A stretch of DNA of 64,000 nt from Goekera deserti (GTDB lineage: Bacteria > Actinomycetota > Actinomycetes > Mycobacteriales > Geodermatophilaceae): positions 150,693 to 214,692 of the forward strand of contig NZ_JAAGWK010000008.1 in NCBI RefSeq assembly GCF_010685995.1, written 5' to 3'. The notes beneath the pieces were generated by a model. It saw nothing but the letters and a program-made list of their open reading frames with translations, had not been told where the DNA came from and did no database searches. Positions 49,866 through 59,516 of the stretch are shown here, in pieces. The position numbers and the translations under genes were made by a program. Each line of letters starts with the position of its first letter. The first letter of the stretch is position 1.

Positions 49866-49902
49866 CCCGACTGTCTACCAGCCGCCCGGGTACGGGCGCG
49901 GC

Positions 49903-50742
49903 ATGACCAGTGCACCGTCGGCCGGCCCCGCGTCCCCCGACGACTCCGTCGAGATGACCTTCGGCGGGAACGCCACGATGCTGTTGCGCATCGGGCCGTT
50001 CACCCTGCTCACCGACCCCAACTTCCTGCGCCGCGGCCAGCGCGCGTACCTCGGCAAGGGCCTCTGGACGACGCGGCTCACCGACCCCGCGCTGCTGCCC
50101 GACCAGCTGCCCGACCTGGACGGCGTCGTGCTCTCGCACCTGCACGACGACCACTGGGACCGCATCGCGACCCGGTCGCTGGACCCCGCGGTGCCGGTGG
50201 TGACCACCCCGGCGGCCGCCCGCGAGCTGGCCGGTCGCGGCTTCTCGGCCACCTCGGACCTGCAGCCCTGGCAGACCCACACCTTCACCCGGGGGACGTC
50301 GAGCCTGCGGGTGACCGCGGTGCCCGGCGTGCACGGCCCGGGCCCGCTGGCGCAGCTGCTGCCCCCGGTGATGGGCAGCGTGCTGGAGCTGGTGCGGGAC
50401 GCCGGGGACGGCGCGGAGGTGCGCTGGCGGGGCTACATCAGCGGCGACACGCTGTTCCGGCCGTTCCTCGCCGACGTGCTGGAGCGCTGCGGTCCGCTGG
50501 ACGTGGCCATCCCGCACCTCGGCGGCACCAGGGCCCTCGGCGTCACCGTCACCATGGACGCCCGCCAGGGCGCCGACCTGGTCGAGCTGCTCCGGCCCGC
50601 GCTCACCGTCCCGGTGCACTTCGACGACTACAGCCGGTTCGCCTCGCCGCTGGGCGACTTCGTGGCCGAGGTCGCCGACCGGCGGCTGCCCGGCACGCTG
50701 CGCCCGGTCCGCCGGGGCGAGACCATCTCGCTGCGCGCGTGA
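49903..50742 (+). CDS. MBL-fold metallo-hydrolase
   Basis: A 279-aa metallo-beta-lactamase-fold protein. The zinc motif is VLSHLHDDHWDRI (HxHxDH), the later histidine is in AVPGVHGPGP, and the Asp strand is in YISGDTLFRPF. The closing histidine is in VPVHFDDYSRF. The pattern resembles UlaG/NAPE-PLD-like hydrolases, which cut phosphodiesters or lactones. Substrate unknown. It is divergent from tldD with only ~37 bases between the starts. Confidence 0.87.
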   Translation: MTSAPSAGPASPDDSVEMTFGGNATMLLRIGPFTLLTDPNFLRRGQRAYLGKGLWTTRLTDPALLPDQLPDLDGVVLSHLHDDHWDRIATRSLDPAVPVVTTPAAARELAGRGFSATSDLQPWQTHTFTRGTSSLRVTAVPGVHGPGPLAQLLPPVMGSVLELVRDAGDGAEVRWRGYISGDTLFRPFLADVLERCGPLDVAIPHLGGTRALGVTVTMDARQGADLVELLRPALTVPVHFDDYSRFASPLGDFVAEVADRRLPGTLRPVRRGETISLRA

Positions 50743-50911
50743 CGTGCCTGCCACGCGTGTCGGCCGGTGGGGACGTCCCGTGCAGCCGCTGTCAGTTGGC
50801 TGTCAGGTGCGCCTCGGACGCCCCCTGCGCCTTGACCGCCCGCGGGGCCGGGTGGACCGTCAGGGCACCAGATGGGCTGTGCAACGACCGCAACGGCTGG
50901 AGGAGATCGAG

Positions 50912-51049
50912 ATGACCGGCGAGCAGAAGCCGTGGTTCGGCCCGAAGCGCGTCGGCGTGGGGCTGCGACCGCAGACCTGGCAGGGCTGGGCCCTCGTGCT
51001 CGTGCCGCTCGTCGGCATCACGAGCGTCCTGCTCGGCACGGCGCACTGA
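50912..51049 (+). CDS. 45-aa single-helix membrane protein
   Basis: A short protein with a charged N-terminus (MTGEQKPWFGPKRVGVGLRP), then TWQGWALVLVPLVGITSVLLG as one membrane helix and a two-residue tail. WFGPKRxGxGLxPxTWQGW recurs in small actinobacterial membrane proteins of unknown function (family memory, not searched). A good AGGAG at 50901-50905 and correct spacing support expression. It is too short to be called by many gene finders. Confidence 0.75.
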   Translation: MTGEQKPWFGPKRVGVGLRPQTWQGWALVLVPLVGITSVLLGTAH

Positions 51050-51123
51050 CCGTGCCAGGGTCGACCGGGTCTCGCCTGGGTCCAGCCCGGTCCTGCGGGT
51101 CAGGACGGCCCGGCGCGTGAGCG

Positions 51124-52743
51124 TCAGGCGCCGTCGTAGAGCACCGGGGCGCCCAGGCGCTGCTGCTTGCACTGGTACATCGCGGCGTCGGCACGCTTGG
51201 TGAGGTCGACAGCGTCCACGCCCGGCTCGGCTCGGGCGACGCCGATGCTGGCGCCGATCGTGACGGTGCCGGCGCTGAGCTCCAGCGGCACGACCAGGGC
51301 GTCCTGCAACCGCTGCGCCAGGCTGAGCGCGGCGTCCGGGGAGCCGATCCGCCGGCCGATCACCAGGAACTCGTCGCCCCCGATCCGGCCGAGCACGTCG
51401 TCGGCGCGCAGCACCGCGCCCAGCCGGGTGGCGGTGGCCGCGAGCACCTCGTCGCCGACGGCGTGGCCGAGCGTGTCGTTGATCGGCTTGAAGTGGTCCA
51501 GGTCGATGAACACCACCGCCGTCAGGCCGTCGTCGACCAGCAACGCCTTCTCCAGCGCCGTCATCGTGGACGCCCGGTTGTGGCATCCGGTCAGCACGTC
51601 GAAGGTGGCCTTGGCGGTCAGCTCCTCGCGCAGCCGCACGCTGTCGGTCTCGTCGGTGAAGCACAGCAGCGCGCCGGGGGCGCCCTCCCGGTCGCTGAGC
51701 GGGGTGACGATCACCGAGCACACCCGTGGGTGCTCGCCCTCGTGGTCCAGCCGCACCTCCAGCCGGGTGCTCCCACCGGTGGCCGTCCCCGCGTCGAGCG
51801 CGGCGTCCAGAGCCGCGACGTCCTCCTCCGACAGCACACCCAGGACGTCGGCGAGCCGGTCCACCCGGTCCAGGCCGAGCACTGCCGGCAGGCGGGTGTT
51901 GGCGTAGACCAGCTCGCGGGCGACGCTGAGCTGGCCGATGCCGACGGGCATCGACTCGGAGACCCGGCGCAGCAGCTGGGCCTGCTGCTCCAGCGCCTGC
52001 TGCGCGGCCATCTCGTCGGAGACGTCGTTGAGGTAGCTGAGCACGGAGTCCTCGTCCTCGGTCTCCCCGGCGCGGAAGGTGCACTCCGACTCCACCCACA
52101 CCCAGCTGCCGTCGGAGCGGCGGTACCGCATCCGGGTGCGCTGCGAGCTCCTCAGCGCCAGCATCTCCATCCAGGTGTCGATCGCCCGCCCCTGGTCGTC
52201 AGGGTGGACGAAGTCCAGGGAGCTCTGGCCCACCATCTGCTCGGCGGTCCAGCCGAGCATGCCGGTGGTGCGCTCCTCGATGCCCGTGAACACGCCCATG
52301 GGGGTCGCCTCGACGGTGCAGCTGCGGGGGCGCCGCGACACGGTGATCGTGGTGTGGCCGTCCCCTGCGGGGAGGTCATCGAGCGCCCGGCCGAGGGCAC
52401 CGATGCAGACGCCGTACTGCTCGCGCACGTCCAGGAAGGACAGCTGGCGGGGCGACAGCGGATCGCTCCGGGTGTGCACGACGGCGCTGCTCGCCCCCGA
52501 CCGCAGGTGGTCGACCCAGGCGTGCACGATCGGGACGGCGTCGTCCTCGACGAGCACGTCGAGCATCGTGGCGCGGTCCGGCGGCAGCTGCAGCACCCGC
52601 CCGGCCGGCACCGGCACCGAAGCCGGCATGGCCACCAGGTGCCCGTCGGCGGCGATGGCGACGAGCAGCGCGTTCGGTTCGGCGAGCAGCTCGTCCAGCA
52701 GCCGCACCCGCTCGTCGAGGGACACCGTCTCAGTGGTCACCAC
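51124..52743 (-). CDS. PAS-domain diguanylate cyclase (GGDEF)
   Basis: A ~540-aa signalling protein. An N-terminal ~130-residue PAS-like sensor comes first, then a PAS/PAC domain (TGMLGWTAEQMVGQSSLDFVHPDD, PAC at RTRMRYRRSDGSWVWVE). A second PAS (~265-375) follows, and then GGDEF: DLDHFKPINDTLGHAVGD and RIGGDEFLVIG. The I-site RADD lies five residues before GGDEF, so product inhibition by c-di-GMP is expected. No EAL domain or membrane helix is present. The start is uncertain among several in-frame GTGs (52740, 52743, 52749). It stands alone. Confidence 0.87.
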   Translation of the reverse strand: MVTTETVSLDERVRLLDELLAEPNALLVAIAADGHLVAMPASVPVPAGRVLQLPPDRATMLDVLVEDDAVPIVHAWVDHLRSGASSAVVHTRSDPLSPRQLSFLDVREQYGVCIGALGRALDDLPAGDGHTTITVSRRPRSCTVEATPMGVFTGIEERTTGMLGWTAEQMVGQSSLDFVHPDDQGRAIDTWMEMLALRSSQRTRMRYRRSDGSWVWVESECTFRAGETEDEDSVLSYLNDVSDEMAAQQALEQQAQLLRRVSESMPVGIGQLSVARELVYANTRLPAVLGLDRVDRLADVLGVLSEEDVAALDAALDAGTATGGSTRLEVRLDHEGEHPRVCSVIVTPLSDREGAPGALLCFTDETDSVRLREELTAKATFDVLTGCHNRASTMTALEKALLVDDGLTAVVFIDLDHFKPINDTLGHAVGDEVLAATATRLGAVLRADDVLGRIGGDEFLVIGRRIGSPDAALSLAQRLQDALVVPLELSAGTVTIGASIGVARAEPGVDAVDLTKRADAAMYQCKQQRLGAPVLYDGA

Positions 52744-52816
52744 CTGCACATCGGTGGACCGCCCCCGACCCCTGAGCGTGTACCGGCCCGCTGCCCCCCG
52801 CACGGGTGACGGCAGG

Positions 52817-53281
52817 TCAGCGGGCGGTGCCGGATCGGACCTGCTCGACGCCCCGGTTGGCGAGGGCGTCCGCCCGCTCGTTGCCGGGGTCGCCGGCGTG
52901 GCCCTTGACCCAGGTCCAGGTCACCTCGTGCTCGGCGACCGCGGCGTCCAGGGCACGCCAGAGGTCCACGTTCTTCACCGGCGCCTTCGCCGAGGTGCGC
53001 CAGCCGTTGCGCTTCCAGCCGGCGATCCAGGTCTGGATGCCCTGCATGACGTAGGTGGAGTCGACGTGCAGGCGCACCGCCGACCGGCGCTTCAGCGCAC
53101 CCAGCCCCTCGATGACCGCGGTCAGCTCCATCCGGTTGTTCGTGGTGGCGGGCTCCCCGCCGAACAGCTCCCGCTCGTGCGGACCCGAACGCAGCAGCGC
53201 GCCCCAGCCGCCGACGCCGGGGTTGCCCTTGCACGCGCCATCGGTCCACATGTCCACCGCCGGCAGCCCCGCCTCGACCAC
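52817..53281 (-). CDS. rnhA: Ribonuclease HI
   Basis: A 154-aa endonuclease that cuts RNA in RNA-DNA hybrids. All catalytic acids are visible: Asp in [17 protein letters not shown], Glu in [13 protein letters not shown], Asp in [10 protein letters not shown] and the GNERADALA Asp, with the WVKGHAGD histidine. TDGACxGNPG is diagnostic. The start is uncertain: GTG 53281 gives an 11-residue lead-in; GTG 53257 or ATG 53251 would also preserve the first strand. Confidence 0.93.
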   Translation of the reverse strand: MVEAGLPAVDMWTDGACKGNPGVGGWGALLRSGPHERELFGGEPATTNNRMELTAVIEGLGALKRRSAVRLHVDSTYVMQGIQTWIAGWKRNGWRTSAKAPVKNVDLWRALDAAVAEHEVTWTWVKGHAGDPGNERADALANRGVEQVRSGTAR

Positions 53282-53301
53282 GCCAGCACCGTAGCCGACG
53301 G

Positions 53302-54597
53302 TCAGCGACCGGCCAGGCGCATCGCCCGTGTCTGGACGTCGGCGCGCAGGGCGGGCTCGTCGACGGTCAGCGACACGCCGTCGGCGACCACCTGGCGCCC
53401 GGCCACCCAGGTGTCGCGCACGTGCCGGGAGCCCACCGACCACACCAGGTGGGTGAGCAGGTCGGCCGGCTCGGTCACCGGAACGAACGCGATGTCGTCG
53501 GTGTCCACGTGCACCAGGTCTGCCCGCCGGCCGACCGTCAGCTGACCCAGGTCGGGCCGGCCGACGGCGGCCGCGGCGCCGCCGGTGGCCAGCCAGAACG
53601 CCTCCGGGGCGGTGAGCGCGGTGGCGTCCCGCTCCCGCAGCCGGGCCAGCTGGGCGGCCAGCCGCAGGTCCTCGAACAGGTCCAGGTTGTCGTTGGACGC
53701 CGGCCCGTCGGTGCCCATGCCCACCCGGATCCCGGCGTCGAGCATGTCCCGCAGCCGGGCGGTGCCGCTGGCCAGCTTGGTGTTGCTGCCCGGGCAGTGC
53801 GCCACCGCGACGTCGTACTCCTGCCACAAGGCCAGGTCGGCGTCGTCCATGTGCACGCAGTGCGCGCCGAGCACGCGCCCGCCGAGCACGTCGTGCGCGG
53901 CCAGCAGCTGCGGCACGCTCAGCCCGTGGGTGGCCAGCAGCTCGTCGCCCTCTCCTGCCGTCTCGGCGACGTGCACGGTGAGCAGCAGGTCGTGCTCCCG
54001 GGCGGCCGCGGCGGCGTCGCGCAGCACCGGCAGCGGCACGGTGTAGGCCGAGTGCGGGCCGATGCCGTACTCGACCTGCTCGTCCGAGCCGGCCGACAGC
54101 CGCACCGCGGTGTCGAGCTGCTCCTCGAAGCTGCCGAACCCGGGCAGCCCGATCAATGGGTTGGCGATCACCGCCCGCGCCCCGGTGGCCCGCACCGCGG
54201 TGGCGATCCGGTCCGGGTGGAAGTACATCTCCACGCTGGTCGTGACCCCGTGCCGCAGCATCTCCGCCGACGCGGCGGTCATCGCCACCTCGACGTCGTC
54301 CGGGGTGAGCCGGGCCTCGCGCGGCCACATCACCTCGGCCAGCCAGCGGTCCAGCGGCAGGCCCTCGCCCTGCCCGCGGAACAGCACCATCGGCGCGTGC
54401 GAGTGCGTGTTCACCATGCCGGGCACCAGCACGCCGGGCAGCCGGGTCAGCTCGGCGCCGTCGGCAGCCGGTGGGGCGTCGGCGGCCGGCCCGACCCAGG
54501 TCAACACGCCGTCCTCGGCGTCGACCACGGCATCGGGGACGACGGTGCCGGCCCGGTCGCCGACGACGACGGCGCGGGCTGCGAAGCGCTGGAGCAT
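53302..54597 (-). CDS. Amidohydrolase of the SAH/MTA deaminase (MtaD/TrzN-like) family
   Basis: A 431-aa zinc deaminase. Metal ligands are in [36 protein letters not shown] and the Asp of [31 protein letters not shown] and HSxAPM are typical of 5'-methylthioadenosine/S-adenosylhomocysteine deaminases, which feed SAH recycling; other chlorohydrolase-type substrates are possible. The C-terminal strands ([10 protein letters not shown]) rebuild the small beta-sandwich. It is divergent from DedA with a 70-bp gap. Confidence 0.87.
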   Translation of the reverse strand: MLQRFAARAVVVGDRAGTVVPDAVVDAEDGVLTWVGPAADAPPAADGAELTRLPGVLVPGMVNTHSHAPMVLFRGQGEGLPLDRWLAEVMWPREARLTPDDVEVAMTAASAEMLRHGVTTSVEMYFHPDRIATAVRATGARAVIANPLIGLPGFGSFEEQLDTAVRLSAGSDEQVEYGIGPHSAYTVPLPVLRDAAAAAREHDLLLTVHVAETAGEGDELLATHGLSVPQLLAAHDVLGGRVLGAHCVHMDDADLALWQEYDVAVAHCPGSNTKLASGTARLRDMLDAGIRVGMGTDGPASNDNLDLFEDLRLAAQLARLRERDATALTAPEAFWLATGGAAAAVGRPDLGQLTVGRRADLVHVDTDDIAFVPVTEPADLLTHLVWSVGSRHVRDTWVAGRQVVADGVSLTVDEPALRADVQTRAMRLAGR

Positions 54598-54667
54598 GCC
54601 TACAGAACCTACTGTGCCGACGCGCCGCGCCGGGGCACCGCGGAGGGGCCGCCGATACCGTGGGCCC

Positions 54668-55351
54668 ATGACCGTCCTCGCCGCGACCGCGTCCGACTCC
54701 GGCGGCATCACCGGTGTCCTGCTCGACCTGGTCCAGACACTGGGCCCGGTCGGCGTCGGGATGACGATCTTCATCGAGACCGTGATCCCGCCGATCCCCA
54801 GCGAGGTCGTGCTCAGCGCGGCCGGCGTGCTGATCAACCAGGGCGAGATGTCGTTCGTGCCGGTGGTGCTGTTCGCGACCCTGGGCTCGGTGCTCGGCGC
54901 CGCCTTCCTGTACGCGATCGGCCGGGCGCTCGGCCCGGTCCGGTCCCGCGCGTTCCTGGACCGGCTGCCGCTGGTGGAGACCTCCGACGTGGAGCGCACC
55001 TTCGCCTGGTTCGAGCGGCACGGCCGGGCAGCGGTGTTCTTCGGCCGGATGGTGCCCATCGTGCGCAGCTTCGTGTCCGTGCCGGCCGGCGTCGTCCGGA
55101 TGCCGTGGCCGCAGTTCCTGGTCTACACGACCGCCGGCAGCCTGATCTGGAACAGCGTGCTGATCGGGCTGGGCGTCGCGGTGGGCGACCTGGTCTACGA
55201 CTACCTGCACTACGTGAACTACCTGATCTACGCGGCCATCGTGGGCGGCGTCGCGTGGATGATCTACCGCCGCGGCGTGCTGCCCTACCTGCAGCGGGAC
55301 CGGGCCGGCCGGGAGGACCGCACCCCGGGCGACACCGACGCCCGGGACTGA
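54668..55351 (+). CDS. DedA family membrane protein
   Basis: A 227-aa protein with about five hydrophobic segments. DedA motifs: [20 protein letters not shown] with the membrane-embedded acid and Pro-rich turn, and [26 protein letters not shown] in sections with the essential arginine. Members flip undecaprenyl phosphate or phospholipids or affect proton-linked transport. A TACCGT -10-like box ends close to the ATG, so transcription may be leaderless. The C-terminal tail is hydrophilic. Confidence 0.88.
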   Translation: MTVLAATASDSGGITGVLLDLVQTLGPVGVGMTIFIETVIPPIPSEVVLSAAGVLINQGEMSFVPVVLFATLGSVLGAAFLYAIGRALGPVRSRAFLDRLPLVETSDVERTFAWFERHGRAAVFFGRMVPIVRSFVSVPAGVVRMPWPQFLVYTTAGSLIWNSVLIGLGVAVGDLVYDYLHYVNYLIYAAIVGGVAWMIYRRGVLPYLQRDRAGREDRTPGDTDARD

Positions 55352-55546
55352 TGCGGGCCGCGGACGGTCGGGCCGATCGGCCGCCGCGGCGGGTCGGGGC
55401 CCACCCGCGGCTCGCGTCCCCGGCGCACCTCGTGGCGGGGTCGCGGGCACTCCCCCCGACCGGGTGAGTGAGCGAGCCCGGGCAGTACCGGTCGAGTTAG
55501 CGTGGCCGCTCCGCCACCCGCACCGCCCACTGCCGAGGGAGCTCTC

Positions 55547-57259
55547 GTGTCCGAGCGCCAGGACGACCGCCCCACTCCCGACGGCGAGCAGCCCGCGGCA
55601 CCCTCGTCGGAGACCCCGGTACGCAGCACGGACGAGGGCCGCTGGCAGGCCAGCGTCGCCAGCTGGTCGGGCGCACCGGTCACCGCTGGCACCTCGGACA
55701 CCGCCGGCACCTCGGACACCGTGGGCGCCGGCGGGTCGACCGCCGCCCCGGCAGCGGACGACGCCGGCACCACACCCGGGGACGCCCTGGACGGCGGGGA
55801 CGCAGGAGAGGCCGCCGTCCCCGCGGACGCTGCGGCCGACGCTCCCGACGTGGCCGACGCGCCGGCCTGGGACCGCGCGCCGGCCTGGGACCGCTCGGCA
55901 CAGCCGGCCAGCGACGACGCCCGGCCGGCCGGTGGCTGGGCGCAGCCCGGCTGGCAGCAGCCCACCTGGGAGCAGCCCGGCTGGGCGTCGACGCCCGCCT
56001 GGGAGCAGCCGGCCTGGGAGCAGCCCGCCTGGTCCGCCGGCGACCCGCCGCGCGCCGAGGCCGGCCCGCCCGTCGCCGGCTCGCCCGTCGCCGGCCCGAC
56101 CATCGCCGTCCCGGTGCTGCCGTTCGCGCCGCCCCGGCCGCTGCCCGGCCGCCCGCCGGTGCCGCCGGCGGCGCAGGGCTGGACGCAGCAGCCCGCTGCC
56201 GGCCACCCGCAGCCGGGCCGCCCCGACCCGCAGGCCTGGGCGCCGGGCGCCCGGCCGGAGCCGGGGCCCGCTGCCGCGCCCGCTGCTGCTGCTGCTACTG
56301 CGGACCGTCCGGGCCCGCCGCCGGCGCTGACCAGCCAGTCGCTGCTGCGCACCCGCGCCGACGCGCCGACCCGTGGCTGGCGCCGGTTCGTGCACAGGGC
56401 CACCGGCGGCACCTACAACCCGGGGCTGTCCGCCGCGGAGCAGGAGCACCGGGCGCTGGTCTCCCGGGTGACCACCCCGGTGCGCGGCAGCAACCGGATC
56501 GCCGTGGTGTCGCTCAAGGGCGGAATCGGCAAGACGACCACCACGTCCTGCCTCGGCCTCACGCTGGCCCACCACCGCGGGGACCGGGTCGTCGCCGTCG
56601 ACGCCAACCCCGACGCCGGCACCCTGGCCGAGCGGCTGACCAACGTCGTCGACGTGACCGTGCGCGACCTGCTGGCCGCCATCGACGACATCCGCTCGTT
56701 CACCGACGTGTCGGCCTACACCTCGCTGGCCGGCCGGCTGCAGGTGCTGGCCAGCGACCAGGACCCGGCGCTGTCGGAGGCCTTCAGCGAGGCCGAGTAC
56801 CGCGCGGTGGCCGACATCCTGGCCCGCTACTTCAACATCATCCTCACCGACTCGGGCACCGGCCTGCTGCACTCGGCGATGTCCGGGACGCTGGCCATCG
56901 CCGACTCCCTCGTCGTCGTCGGCGCGCCGTCGGTGGACGGTGCCAGCCGGGCCAGCAAGACCCTGGACTGGCTGATCGCGCACGGCCACGAGGAGCTGGT
57001 CTCCCGCTCGGTCGCGGTCATCTCCAGCGTGCGGCCGAACACCGGCGACGTCGACATGGAGCTGTTGCGCGAGCACTTCGCGGCCCGCTGCCGCGCCGTC
57101 GTGGAGATCCCGTACGACAGCCACCTGGTCACCGGTGGCCTCATCGACCTGTCGCAGGTCGGCGCACCGGCGCAGCGCGCCTACCTGGAGCTCGCGGCCG
57201 CCGTCGCCGACGGGTTCGCGCTGCCGCCGCTGCGCCGCTCGCCGCTGGTCCGGGCCTGA
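55547..57259 (+). CDS. MinD/ParA-like ATPase with long disordered N-terminus
   Basis: A 570-aa protein. The first ~280 residues are low-complexity Ala/Pro/Gly/Asp, including short tandem repeats ([23 protein letters not shown]). A basic linker [19 protein letters not shown] follows, as in actinobacterial ESX-linked ParA-like proteins. The C-terminal ~260 residues form a deviant Walker A ATPase: [16 protein letters not shown], switch I in [17 protein letters not shown] and Walker B-like [15 protein letters not shown]. Such proteins help partition or secretion complexes; no ESX genes are adjacent. GTG 55547 follows GAGGGAG. Confidence 0.83.
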   Translation: MSERQDDRPTPDGEQPAAPSSETPVRSTDEGRWQASVASWSGAPVTAGTSDTAGTSDTVGAGGSTAAPAADDAGTTPGDALDGGDAGEAAVPADAAADAPDVADAPAWDRAPAWDRSAQPASDDARPAGGWAQPGWQQPTWEQPGWASTPAWEQPAWEQPAWSAGDPPRAEAGPPVAGSPVAGPTIAVPVLPFAPPRPLPGRPPVPPAAQGWTQQPAAGHPQPGRPDPQAWAPGARPEPGPAAAPAAAAATADRPGPPPALTSQSLLRTRADAPTRGWRRFVHRATGGTYNPGLSAAEQEHRALVSRVTTPVRGSNRIAVVSLKGGIGKTTTTSCLGLTLAHHRGDRVVAVDANPDAGTLAERLTNVVDVTVRDLLAAIDDIRSFTDVSAYTSLAGRLQVLASDQDPALSEAFSEAEYRAVADILARYFNIILTDSGTGLLHSAMSGTLAIADSLVVVGAPSVDGASRASKTLDWLIAHGHEELVSRSVAVISSVRPNTGDVDMELLREHFAARCRAVVEIPYDSHLVTGGLIDLSQVGAPAQRAYLELAAAVADGFALPPLRRSPLVRA

Positions 57260-57309
57260 CCGACAGCGGCCCGCCGCGGACGGTCGACACCCCGCTGGGC
57301 CCGGCGCGG

Positions 57310-57891
57310 GTGCACCGGGACGGCCCGGACGGCGCCGCGGTGGGCACGCTGCTGCTCGGCCACGGCGCCGGCGGCGGGGTGGACGCCCCCGACCTGGTCG
57401 CCGTCGCCACCGCGGCAGCCGGCGCGGGCTGGCAGGTGCTGCGCGTCGAGCAGCCGTGGCGGGTGGCCGGACGGCGGATCGCCCCGGCCCCGCCGCGGCT
57501 GGACGAGGGCTGGCGCGCAGTGGTCGCCGGGCTGCGTGCCGCCGGCGACCTGACCGGTCCGCTGGTGCAGGGCGGGCGCAGCGCCGGGGCCCGGGTCGCC
57601 TGCCGCACCGCCGCCGAGCACGGCGCGGCCGGGGTTCTCACGCTCGCCTTCCCGCTGCACCCGCCGAAGCGGCCGGAGAAGAGCCGGGCGGGTGAGCTCG
57701 CCCTGGTCGAGGTGCCGATGCTGCTGGTGCAGGGCCAGCGGGACGCGTTCGGCGGGCCCGCCGAGGTGCGCGCGGCACTGGCCGGCCGGCCCGGCGCCGT
57801 CGTCGCCGCGGTGCCCGGCGACCACGCCCTGAGCCGGGACACCGCCGCGGTGGCCGCCGCCGTCGTCCCCTGGCTCACCGCCCTCACCTGA
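57310..57891 (+). CDS. Alpha/beta hydrolase (KANL3/Tex30-like, dienelactone-hydrolase type)
   Basis: A ~193-aa hydrolase. The oxyanion block is [16 protein letters not shown] and the nucleophile elbow [15 protein letters not shown] (G-x-S-x-G). The Asp region is [14 protein letters not shown], and the His is in VPGDHALSR. Sequence upstream in the same frame ([12 protein letters not shown]) looks like the real N-terminus, so translation may begin at a non-standard CTG around 57256, overlapping the ATPase stop. GTG 57310 is the first ordinary start. Substrate unknown. Confidence 0.8.
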   Translation: MHRDGPDGAAVGTLLLGHGAGGGVDAPDLVAVATAAAGAGWQVLRVEQPWRVAGRRIAPAPPRLDEGWRAVVAGLRAAGDLTGPLVQGGRSAGARVACRTAAEHGAAGVLTLAFPLHPPKRPEKSRAGELALVEVPMLLVQGQRDAFGGPAEVRAALAGRPGAVVAAVPGDHALSRDTAAVAAAVVPWLTALT

Positions 57892-57904
57892 CCGGCGTTC
57901 CAGA

Positions 57905-57966
57905 CAGGACCGACACGAACCCCCCGCAGAGATGGCCATCTCTGCGGGGGGTTCGTGTCGGTCCTG
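57905..57966. terminator. 62-bp perfect palindrome between convergent genes, copy B
   Basis: The 31-base arm CAGGACCGACACGAACCCCC plus CGCAGAGATGG is followed by its exact complement with no spacer. Compared with copy A at 26072, six positions per arm differ and all six are compensated on the other arm. CGACACGAAC, CGC and AGATGG at the centre are shared. It lies between the alpha/beta hydrolase and the convergent CoxG gene. Confidence 0.8.
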
Positions 57967-57993
57967 GTGCGCGGTCCCCGCGGGGGCGTGCGG

Positions 57994-59046
57994 TCAGCGG
58001 CGGGAGCGGCGGACCAGGAGAACCAGCAGCAGCAGTGCGGCCGCACCCGCAGCCGGGACGGCGAACCGGGTGACGGCGGCGCCGCCGGCGACCTCCAGCA
58101 GGTCGATCGGCTCGGGCTCGGTGACCACGCGCGGCCGCGGGGCGGCGGTGGGCGTGCTCCGGGCCGGGCCCGCGGTGGAGGGGCGGCTCGGGGGCGCGGT
58201 GGTGCCCGTCGGCGGCCGGCTCGGGGCCTTGGCGACGGACAGCGTGGGTCCGGTCGGGATCTGCGTGCCCGAGTCGGGGTCGGCGACCGTGTTCGGGGCC
58301 GTGCTGGCCGGCGGCAGGTCCGCGGTGGTGTTGCCCGTGCTCGACGCGGCAGCCGGCTGCGCCTGGTCGGCGGCCTTCGCGGCGGCCTTGCGGGCGGCGG
58401 TGCCGGCCGATCGCGCGGCCCCGGCCACGACGTTGTCGCCGGGGACCGACGCCAGCCCGGCGGCGGCCTCCTCGACCGCGCCGGCCACGGTCGCCGCGGG
58501 GCGGGCCGCAGCGGTCCCGGCCGGCGACGACGCCGCGACGGCGGGCGACTCCGCGGGTGACGACGCCGCGGCGGCGGCCCGGTCGGCGTCGCCCTGCGCG
58601 TCGCCCTCGCCCAGCTGGGCGGCCAGCTTGTCGGCGAACTGGCCGAGCAGCTTGTTGCCCACGTCGGTCATGACCCCGCGGCCGAACTGGGCCGGCCGTC
58701 CGGTGATGTTCAGGTCGGTGAGCACGTCGACCCGGGTGCTGGTGCCCTCCGCGGCCAACGTGGCGGTGACGATGGCGGCGGCGGTGCCATTGCCGCGCTG
58801 GTCCTTGCCGCGGGCGTCGATGACGGCCCGGTGCGCGGCCTCGTCCTTCTCGATGAAGGAGCCCTTGCCGGCGTAGGTCAGGTTGATCGGCCCCAGCTTG
58901 ACCTTGACCCGACCGGTGAAGTCGTCACCGTCGACGGAGTCCAGGGCGGCACCGGGCATGCACGGGGCGATCCGGTCGATGTCGAGCAGGACGCGCCATG
59001 CCTCGTCGATCGGCAGCGGGACGGTGAAGGAGTTCTCGAGTTGCAT
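57994..59046 (-). CDS. CoxG-like SRPBCC protein with C-terminal membrane anchor
   Basis: A 350-aa protein. Residues 1-~150 are a CoxG/SRPBCC domain (FTVPLPIDEAWRVLLDIDRIAPCMPGA, GRVKVKLGPINLTYAGKG, RPAQFGRGVMTDVG). About 170 disordered Ala/Thr/Pro residues follow, and then one helix (RFAVPAAGAAALLLLVLLVRR) at the extreme C-terminus, a tail anchor. CoxG in Oligotropha anchors CO dehydrogenase to the membrane (family knowledge), which agrees with the hydroxylase genes upstream. ATG 59046 follows GGAGGTC. Confidence 0.87.
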   Translation of the reverse strand: MQLENSFTVPLPIDEAWRVLLDIDRIAPCMPGAALDSVDGDDFTGRVKVKLGPINLTYAGKGSFIEKDEAAHRAVIDARGKDQRGNGTAAAIVTATLAAEGTSTRVDVLTDLNITGRPAQFGRGVMTDVGNKLLGQFADKLAAQLGEGDAQGDADRAAAAASSPAESPAVAASSPAGTAAARPAATVAGAVEEAAAGLASVPGDNVVAGAARSAGTAARKAAAKAADQAQPAAASSTGNTTADLPPASTAPNTVADPDSGTQIPTGPTLSVAKAPSRPPTGTTAPPSRPSTAGPARSTPTAAPRPRVVTEPEPIDLLEVAGGAAVTRFAVPAAGAAALLLLVLLVRRSRR

Positions 59047-59516
59047 GGGGACCTCCGCAGATGGGCCGCTCGGCCGCCGGCCCCGGTCGAGGGGGCGGGC
59101 CGGGCGACGAGACGGTGCTCGCCGACGGTGTGCCGACGCTACCGCGCCCCCCACCCCCCGACCTCCCGGGTCGACGACCAGCCCTGACCGCGCACACGGC
59201 GGCTGGGTCCGGGACGACCGGCCATTTTCGCAGAAAGGGCCGCTGGGTCCGCGACGACGACCGGACCTTCCCGCGGAAAGGGCCGTGGGTCCGCGACGAC
59301 GACCGGACCTTCTCGCGGAAAGGGCCATGGGTCCGCGACGACGACCGGCCCTTCTCGCGGAAAGGGCCATGGGTCGAGGACGACGACCGGCCATTTCCGC
59401 GGAAAGGGCCGCTGGGTCCGGGACGACGACCGGCCATCATCGCGGAAAGGGCCGTCTGGCGTGGGTGCGCGGGGGTGCCGTACCGCCGGGCGGCGTGACG
59501 GCACCCCCGATCGTGC
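59047..59516. other. Intergenic region dominated by a 42-bp repeat array
   Basis: 470 bases between the CoxG-like gene and the FAD-subunit gene contain no supported gene. The centre is the six-copy array at 59204-59455; the flanks show no promoter I can defend. Confidence 0.7.
59204..59455. repeat. 42-bp tandem repeat, six copies
   Basis: GAAAGGGCC begins at 59233, 59276, 59318, 59360, 59402 and 59445 (spacing 42-43). Each unit is of the form CGACGACGACCGGCC, TTTCCGCGGAAAGGGCC, GTGGGTCCG. The core TTCCGCGGAAAGGGCC is the same as in the 33-bp array inside the dehydrogenase at 17485. Unit sequences vary slightly, so the array is not recent. Confidence 0.9.

Noticed and set aside
52817..57124. 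A very long minus-strand open frame (over 1,400 codons) spanning several genes
   Set aside because: It covers well-supported genes on both strands; the sequence outside RNase HI is compositionally biased (Gly/Arg/Ala) with no domain. It is an artefact of high GC.
59204..59455. CRISPR array
   Set aside because: The supposed spacers are nearly identical between units, so it is a tandem repeat.
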